Assembly (NCBI GenBank): GCA_013214975.1
Contig: JABSPR010000243.1
Location: 1-12,788, forward strand
Source: Flavobacteriales bacterium
Lineage (GTDB): Bacteria; Bacteroidota; Bacteroidia; DT-38
Direction: 5' to 3'
Length of the DNA: 12,788 nucleotides
The notes under the pieces are model-generated. The model was not told where the DNA came from. It searched no databases and saw only the letters and a list, made by a program, of their open reading frames with translations. A program made the translations under genes and the position numbers. Positions 8,471 to 12,788 of the stretch are shown piece by piece. Position 1 is the stretch's first letter, and each line of letters begins with the position of its first letter.

Positions 8471-8478
8471 CAAATATA
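8471..8478 (-). promoter_or_regulatory. -7 promoter box for the minus-strand membrane protein gene
   Basis: Read on the minus strand this is TATATTTG, a full match to the Bacteroidota -7 consensus TAnnTTTG, in the divergent intergenic space. It lies 12 bp before the out-of-frame ATG and 22 bp before the GTG start, implying a very short leader. I found no TTTG at the usual 19-21 bp upstream; the nearest TTG candidates are 8-9 and 25 bp away. A GGAG sequence partly overlaps the end of the box. Confidence 0.42.
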
Positions 8479-8584
8479 GCATAACACAAGAAGAATACTT
8501 TTTCAATTCATCTTATCCTTTTAAAATATAAATTATACACACCTTCCGTAGAGGTAATGTTATCAATTGTAGTAACTTTCAAAG

Positions 8585-9814
8585 ATGAATGTGCTGTATA
8601 TTTCTTACGACGGCATGACCGACCCTCTTGGTCAATCGCAGGTTATACCTTATTTAATAGGGCTGTCTAAAAGAGGGTTTCGAATTACATTATTATCATG
8701 TGAAAAGAAAGCAAACTATAACTTACACAAAGAGCATATTAATATCATGCTTTCGCAAAACAAGATAGATTGGGCTCCAATCACATTCTACAGTTCACCC
8801 AAATTTATTTCTTCCTATCTTAATGTTAAAAATCTCAAGAAAAAAGCGCTAGAAATATGCGATGCAAGAGGCATTAAACTTATTCATGCAAGAAGTTATA
8901 TAGCTGCTCAAGCAGCATTACATGCTCAGAGCAAGCTGAAAGTTAAATTTCTATTCGACATGAGAGGCTTTTGGGTAGATGAACGTATTGATGGTAATAT
9001 CTGGCAAAAATCAAATTTGATACATCGTTTGTTATTTTCTATGTATAAAAAGCTTGAATTAGAATATTTAAAAAACTCAGATGCCATTGTAAGTTTAACA
9101 GAAACAGGAAAAGATGAAATATTATCATGGGATAGTTTAAATGGCAATGAATTAAATATCACAGTTATTCCATGCTGTGCAGACCTTGATCTTTTCTCTT
9201 ATGAAAATATTGAAGAAGATAAAGCACAAGAACTTCGAGAAGAGTTAAATCTTTCCAAAGATGATTTTGTTATGTCTTACCTCGGCTCTATTGGAACTTG
9301 GTATATGATCGAAGAGATGCTGCAATTTTACAAGATACTTCTACAAGCAAAGCCAAATGCTAAATTCCTTGTTATCAGTGATGCATCTCCAAATTCAATC
9401 TATCCAGTTGCTGTAAGTAAAGGAATAGATCCAAATAACATTATTGTAAAGTCGGCGCAACGAAAAGAAGTACCACTACTCTTGAGTACCAGCTCGTTTT
9501 CTTTATTTTTCATCAAGCCACTCTATTCAAAAAAGGGTTCTTCTGCAACCAAATTGGCGGAGATACTTGGAATGGGTATACCTGTAGTTGCAAACACCAA
9601 CATCGGTGATCAGGAATTACTCTTTAAAAAATACACAATGGGTAAACTTGTAGATAAATTTACGAACGACGAATTCAGTCAAGTAATCAAGGATATCGAT
9701 AAACTAACCAGCACCTCACCCGTAGACCTACGTAAATCAGCACTGGCGTATTACAACCTTAATGATGGAGTAGAAAAGTACGCCACCATATACAATCGGC
9801 TTCTTAATGATTAA
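8585..9814 (+). CDS. GT4-like glycosyltransferase (GT-B fold)
   Basis: This 409-residue soluble protein is a GT-B glycosyltransferase of the GT4 group, likely adding a sugar in the same glycan pathway. The N-terminus, with LYISYDGMTDPLGQSQV at residues 4-20, is the characteristic opening of a common GT4 subgroup in which a glycine/glutamine-rich loop contacts the acceptor. RSYIAAQAAL and DMRGFWVDE in the N-terminal domain are also typical of it. The donor-binding part contains SSATKLAEILGMGIPVV from residue 319. The second Glu of the usual E-x7-E pair is present (E326), but the first position is G318, a change seen in this subgroup. The length is normal. The gene is divergent from the minus-strand membrane protein (136 bp between starts) and converges on rlmH, sharing the bases TTAA, so it is probably transcribed as a single gene. 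Confidence 0.92.
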   Translation: MNVLYISYDGMTDPLGQSQVIPYLIGLSKRGFRITLLSCEKKANYNLHKEHINIMLSQNKIDWAPITFYSSPKFISSYLNVKNLKKKALEICDARGIKLIHARSYIAAQAALHAQSKLKVKFLFDMRGFWVDERIDGNIWQKSNLIHRLLFSMYKKLELEYLKNSDAIVSLTETGKDEILSWDSLNGNELNITVIPCCADLDLFSYENIEEDKAQELREELNLSKDDFVMSYLGSIGTWYMIEEMLQFYKILLQAKPNAKFLVISDASPNSIYPVAVSKGIDPNNIIVKSAQRKEVPLLLSTSSFSLFFIKPLYSKKGSSATKLAEILGMGIPVVANTNIGDQELLFKKYTMGKLVDKFTNDEFSQVIKDIDKLTSTSPVDLRKSALAYYNLNDGVEKYATIYNRLLND

Positions 9815-10275
9815 TGGTGATATGATTCGCCTTTTAGAATAGTCATTCCTCGATAAAGTTGTTCGGTAAAAAATAAGCGCACCATTTGGTGAGAAAAAGT
9901 CATCTGAGACAAGGATACCTTCTCCGATGATCTTGCCACTACTGATTCATGAAATCCAAAGGCACCTCCAATAATAAAAATGCAATTACTAATTCCCCTG
10001 TTTGCATAACTTTGAATTTTACGTGCAAAGGCCTCCGAAGAGTACTCCTTCCCACTATTATCGAGCAATACGACATAATCAGTTGCTTTAACCATTTTTA
10101 ATATGGCTGTCCCTTCAAGTTTTATAAAGTCTTCTTTCTCCCCTCCTTTCTTCTTTACCACTAGCTCAACCATCTCAAATGGTATATAGTGTTTCAACCT
10201 GTCTTTATAAATATTTATGGCATCATTTATGGGACCTTTTTCTGTTTTACCTACGACCAAGAGAGTAACTTTCAT
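9811..10275 (-). CDS. rlmH: 23S rRNA (pseudouridine-1915-N3) methyltransferase RlmH
   Basis: RlmH is a SPOUT-class enzyme that uses S-adenosylmethionine to methylate N3 of pseudouridine 1915 in helix 69 of 23S rRNA, on assembled 70S ribosomes. The 154-residue length matches the family (about 155). The SPOUT knot elements are visible: VVLLDNSGKEYSSEAFA at 68-84, the glycine loop FIIGGAFGF at 100-108, SLSQMTFSHQMVR at 121-133, EQLYR at 138-142, and a C-terminus ending in YHH that is a hallmark of the family. The ATG at 10275 gives the standard N-terminus MKVTLLVVGK. It is a housekeeping gene and marks the edge of the glycan cluster. It converges on the second GT4 gene, with both stops within TTAA at 9811-9814, and is divergent from the DUF4783-like gene with 80 bp between them. 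Confidence 0.97.
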   Translation of the reverse strand: MKVTLLVVGKTEKGPINDAINIYKDRLKHYIPFEMVELVVKKKGGEKEDFIKLEGTAILKMVKATDYVVLLDNSGKEYSSEAFARKIQSYANRGISNCIFIIGGAFGFHESVVARSSEKVSLSQMTFSHQMVRLFFTEQLYRGMTILKGESYHH

Positions 10276-10302
10276 TTTATTAAATTAGAAGGATTAAATT
10301 TG
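10270..10302 (+). promoter_or_regulatory. candidate promoter for the DUF4783-nadC run
   Basis: TAAATTTG at 10295-10302 matches the Bacteroidota -7 consensus TAnnTTTG. TTTC at 10270-10273, one base off the -33 element TTTG, lies 21 bp upstream, within the usual 19-21 bp. Transcription would start near 10309 and leave a leader of about 45 bases before the ATG at 10356. The -33 element overlaps the first codons of the divergent rlmH. This is the best two-part promoter match in the window. Confidence 0.48.
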
Positions 10303-10355
10303 CATCCAGTTCAAATTTCAAACAAATATCCGTGCAAGTTTAGAAAGTATCAAGC

Positions 10356-10742
10356 ATGAAAAGACTAGTCTTCATTCTTTTTTTATTTATAAGCCAAATA
10401 TCATTTGGGCAAAATGAAGTACTGAACAGTATTAAATTGGCCATGAAGACTGGAAGTGCTAATGAATTAAGTAAATATTTTGACAGCAATATCGATCTGA
10501 AAATCATGGATAAAGCTAATTCCTACAGCTCTTCTCAAGCCAAATTAATTTTAAAAGATTTTTTTGATAGCCACCGTCCAGAATCATTTCATGTAGTACA
10601 TGAAGGTAATTCTGCAAACGATATAAAATATTATATAGGCACTTTAAAGAGCAAGTCATCTGATTTCAGAGTTTACATCTATCTAAGAGGCAATAAGAAT
10701 AAAGTGACTATACAAGAAATTAGCATCGAAGAAGAAGAGTAG
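10356..10742 (+). CDS. small secreted DUF4783-like protein
   Basis: This 128-residue protein has a clear signal peptide: MKR, a hydrophobic core to about residue 17, and a probable cleavage near SFG-QNE at 19-20. The mature part of about 109 residues is soluble and would be periplasmic or exported. Its layout (helix-rich ANELSKYFDSNIDLKI, an SSSQAKLILKDFF helix, then strands YYIGTLKSKSSDFRVYIYL and KVTIQEISIEEEE) fits the NTF2-like DUF4783 family of Bacteroidota, whose function is unknown. That family often sits beside nadC and rlmH, as here, which supports the call. Family assignment is from pattern memory and not a search. The gene ends 14 bp before nadC, so the two are likely co-transcribed from the promoter candidate at 10270-10302. 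No catalytic motif is evident. Confidence 0.85.
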   Translation: MKRLVFILFLFISQISFGQNEVLNSIKLAMKTGSANELSKYFDSNIDLKIMDKANSYSSSQAKLILKDFFDSHRPESFHVVHEGNSANDIKYYIGTLKSKSSDFRVYIYLRGNKNKVTIQEISIEEEE

Positions 10743-10756
10743 CTACAGCTATCCGC

Positions 10757-11596
10757 ATGAACTTATCTGACTTTATAGAGAACGCATTAAAAGAAGACAT
10801 CGGAAACGGAGACCATACTTCAATGGCCTGTGTTTCAGCTTCAGAAATAGGTGAAGCAAAGATTCTTATTAAAGAACCTGGAATTATAGCTGGACTTAAA
10901 GTTGCCGAAGCCGTTTTAAAAACGGTAGATGAAAATCTTATTATATCGCATATTGTTAATGATGGCGAAACTGTTGCTAACGGAGATATCGTTCTCACTG
11001 TTAAAGGCTCAAGCCTTTCTATATTGAAAGCAGAACGACTGGTTTTAAATTGCTTGCAAAGGATGAGTGGTGTAGCAACGTTAACTAGCGAATACGTTAA
11101 ACTTCTCGAACCATATGAAACAAAAATCTTAGATACTAGAAAAACAACTCCCGGATTTAGACTACTTGAGAAAGAAGCAGTTAAAATTGGAGGAGGCAAC
11201 AATCATCGTTTTGGGTTATACGACATGGTTATGATTAAAAACAATCATGTCGATTACTGTGGCGGCATTTCTCAAGCTATTATTAAGACCAAAGCTTATT
11301 TGAGTACTAATAACTTGAACATCCCTATAGAAGTTGAATCAAGAAATTTGACGGAAGTGCAAGAAATATTGAATGAAGGAGGTGTTAATCGTATAATGCT
11401 AGACAATTTCAATTATGAGCAAACCTCAAAGGCTGTTACTTTAATTGATGGTCGATATGAAACAGAATCTTCTGGCAACATAACAAAAAGCACAATTGTG
11501 GAATACGCAAAATGTGGCGTAGACTTTATTTCTGTAGGTGCCCTTACTCATTCTTATACTAGCCTAGATATTAGCCTTAGAGCAATCAATGACTAA
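10757..11596 (+). CDS. nadC: nicotinate-nucleotide pyrophosphorylase (carboxylating), quinolinate phosphoribosyltransferase
   Basis: NadC converts quinolinate and phosphoribosyl pyrophosphate to nicotinate mononucleotide, CO2 and pyrophosphate, the entry step to NAD in de novo synthesis in the cytoplasm. The 279-residue protein shows the family's motifs in order: the N-terminal EDIGNGDHTS at 13-22, ERLVLNCLQRMSG at 93-105, the phosphate-binding DTRKTTPGFR at 126-135, and GGGNNHRFGLYDMVMIKNNH at 145-164, followed by the conserved IEVESRNLTEV and IMLDNF strands of the barrel. Length and ATG (MNLSDFIENALKEDIG) match the family. It works as a dimer or larger in known members. It overlaps the next gene by 8 bp. 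No nadA or nadB is visible in the window. Confidence 0.98.
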   Translation: MNLSDFIENALKEDIGNGDHTSMACVSASEIGEAKILIKEPGIIAGLKVAEAVLKTVDENLIISHIVNDGETVANGDIVLTVKGSSLSILKAERLVLNCLQRMSGVATLTSEYVKLLEPYETKILDTRKTTPGFRLLEKEAVKIGGGNNHRFGLYDMVMIKNNHVDYCGGISQAIIKTKAYLSTNNLNIPIEVESRNLTEVQEILNEGGVNRIMLDNFNYEQTSKAVTLIDGRYETESSGNITKSTIVEYAKCGVDFISVGALTHSYTSLDISLRAIND

Positions 11597-12521
11597 TACT
11601 TTAAAAGATAGAATCCTGAAAAACCCTTTTGTAGAAAGGGTTCTTTCTGTATTAAATAAACTCGTTTTGCCTGGATTTAATGGCATTCCGTTTTTAAGTG
11701 TACTCAAGTTTTTTATTAGAGGTATTCAAAATGGTGACTTAAGCACCAACGCTTCTGCATTGGCATTTAACTTTTTTATTGCAATATTTCCTGGAATCAT
11801 CTTCTTGTTTACTCTCATAGCTTATATCCCTATAGATAACTTCCAAGCTTTACTAATCGATTTACTTGAGGATATTATGCCCAAAGAAGCTTTCGAAATA
11901 ACAAAAACCACCTTAATGGATATCATAAATAGACCACGAGGAGGCCTACTTTCTTTTGGGTTTATTATGGCCGCTTATTTCTCGACAAATGGAGTGGCAT
12001 CTATGATAAATGCCTTCAACAATAGTTACAATATAACAGAGCAACGAAGTGGATTAATGCAACGAGTATCAGCTATCCTACTAACGTTCACACTCTTGCT
12101 TCTTCTTGTCGTTTCTATTTCATTACTAGTATTCAGCGAAATAGCTATTCAATACCTTGGCGAAATGACACGTATAGATAGTGACATTTATATTTATGCC
12201 ATAATGCTAGGTAAATGGCTCATCATGTTATCGCTATTTTTCTTTGGAATATCTCTGCTCTATTATTTCGGACCAGCCAAAACTAAAAACTGGAGATTTA
12301 TTTCGGCCGGCTCCACCTTAGCCACTGTACTTACAATAATCGTCTCTATGGGCTTTGCTTACTTTATTAACAACTTCGGACAGTACAACAAGCTATATGG
12401 GTCTATAGGGACTCTTATAGTGATTCTATTATGGTTATTTATAAATTCGTTCATCCTCCTTATCGGATTTGAATTAAATGCCAGTATTGGGAGTGCTAAG
12501 AAAAAAGACATTTTAGATTAA
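11589..12521 (+). CDS. YihY/BrkB-family inner-membrane protein
   Basis: This 310-residue protein belongs to the YihY/virulence factor BrkB family (earlier annotated in error as ribonuclease BN). Its function is unknown; members are integral inner-membrane proteins. Six hydrophobic segments lie at about 58-80, 119-137, 161-188, 205-226, 236-258 and 272-296. Family hallmarks are present: SALAFNFFIAIFPG at 56-69, the YFSTNGVASMINAFNNSY stretch at 130-147, and the C-terminal LYGSIGTLIVILLWLF (269-284) followed by GFELNA. The ATG at 11589 lies inside the nadC coding sequence, overlapping by 8 bp, which suggests translational coupling. The N-terminal basic stretch before helix 1 is normal. The next gene follows after one base. 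Its position after nadC suggests co-transcription, not a shared biochemical role. Confidence 0.93.
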   Translation: MTNTLKDRILKNPFVERVLSVLNKLVLPGFNGIPFLSVLKFFIRGIQNGDLSTNASALAFNFFIAIFPGIIFLFTLIAYIPIDNFQALLIDLLEDIMPKEAFEITKTTLMDIINRPRGGLLSFGFIMAAYFSTNGVASMINAFNNSYNITEQRSGLMQRVSAILLTFTLLLLLVVSISLLVFSEIAIQYLGEMTRIDSDIYIYAIMLGKWLIMLSLFFFGISLLYYFGPAKTKNWRFISAGSTLATVLTIIVSMGFAYFINNFGQYNKLYGSIGTLIVILLWLFINSFILLIGFELNASIGSAKKKDILD

Positions 12522-12522
12522 T

Positions 12523-12788
12523 ATGAAAAGTGAATTCACACACCTCCTATTATTAACTCTTCTATGTGCATCTACGGTTATCGGTTCGGAATACGACCCT
12601 TTAAACAAACCCAATTCGTACAATCTAAAAAGCAATCCACATTACTGGAAAAACAAGTTACCTTTCGAGGGGTATTGGCAACAAGATGTTCACTACGACA
12701 TCAAAGCTTCTATTAACGATTCCAGTGATATTATTACTGGAAATGAAACAATCACATATTGGAACAACTCCCCAGATAACTTAAACCA
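12523..12788 (+). CDS. secreted M1-family metallopeptidase, 5' part cut by window edge
   Basis: The frame opens with ATG one base after the YihY stop and stays open to the right edge, giving 88 complete codons plus two bases. The N-terminus is a signal peptide (MKSEFTHLLLLTLLCASTVIGS, with probable cleavage before EYDP). The mature start, with NPHYWKNKLPFEGYWQQDVHYDI and ITGNETITYWNNSPDNL, matches the beta-rich N-terminal domain of Bacteroidota M1 zinc aminopeptidase-like proteins. The catalytic HExxH-x18-E region would lie well beyond the window, so activity cannot be judged. The expected full length is several hundred residues. The family call is recalled from pattern memory. The one-base spacing suggests the same transcript as nadC and YihY. 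Confidence 0.85.
   Translation, partial: MKSEFTHLLLLTLLCASTVIGSEYDPLNKPNSYNLKSNPHYWKNKLPFEGYWQQDVHYDIKASINDSSDIITGNETITYWNNSPDNLN

Noticed and set aside
8573..8580. TAACTTTC as a -7 box for the second GT4 gene
   Set aside because: It has one mismatch and lies 4 bp from the ATG, too close for a normal leader, with no -33 element.
8926..9162. Minus-strand open frame of 78 codons
   Set aside because: It is antisense within the second GT4 gene.
10720..11202. Minus-strand open frame of 160 codons
   Set aside because: Despite its length it is antisense to nadC, which carries every family motif; its Ser/Ala/Pro-rich product looks like a shadow frame.

Overview
The window looks like a chromosomal segment from a member of the Bacteroidota, probably of the Flavobacteriales/Cytophagales type; I cannot name a genus. 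Four things point there. The DNA is clearly AT-rich. There are TAnnTTTG-type -7 promoter boxes and few strong Shine-Dalgarno sequences. A DUF4783-like small secreted protein sits between rlmH and nadC. The window ends in the start of a secreted M1-type peptidase of a form common in this phylum.

Positions 1 to about 9814 are a surface-glycan biosynthesis region. It holds the 3' end of an unidentified gene, a GT4 glycosyltransferase, a PglK/MsbA-type ABC exporter (likely flippase for lipid-linked sugars), a large multi-pass protein that looks like a GT-C enzyme, a glutamine-dependent asparagine-synthase-family amidotransferase, a second multi-pass membrane protein on the opposite strand, and a second GT4 glycosyltransferase. 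The likely shared logic is cytoplasmic assembly of a glycan on a lipid carrier by the GT4 enzymes, amidation of a sugar carboxylate (or plain asparagine synthesis) by the AsnB-like enzyme, flipping by the ABC protein, and periplasmic transfer or polymerisation by the membrane proteins. The product is not known and the last steps are inferred.

From 9811 to the right end the content is housekeeping. rlmH (23S rRNA methyltransferase) lies on the minus strand. Divergent from it is a tight plus-strand run: DUF4783-like secreted protein, nadC (NAD synthesis), a YihY/BrkB-family membrane protein overlapping nadC by 8 bp, and the 5' part of an M1 metallopeptidase cut by the window edge.

Gene packing is dense. 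No gap exceeds 163 bp. Both convergent gene pairs overlap by exactly the four bases TTAA that supply both stop codons. I saw no tRNA, rRNA, CRISPR array, insertion sequence or clear terminator hairpin. The most notable sequence-level oddity is a 10-bp near-duplication at the start of the minus-strand membrane protein gene, which puts a better-placed ATG out of frame and leaves GTG as the start.
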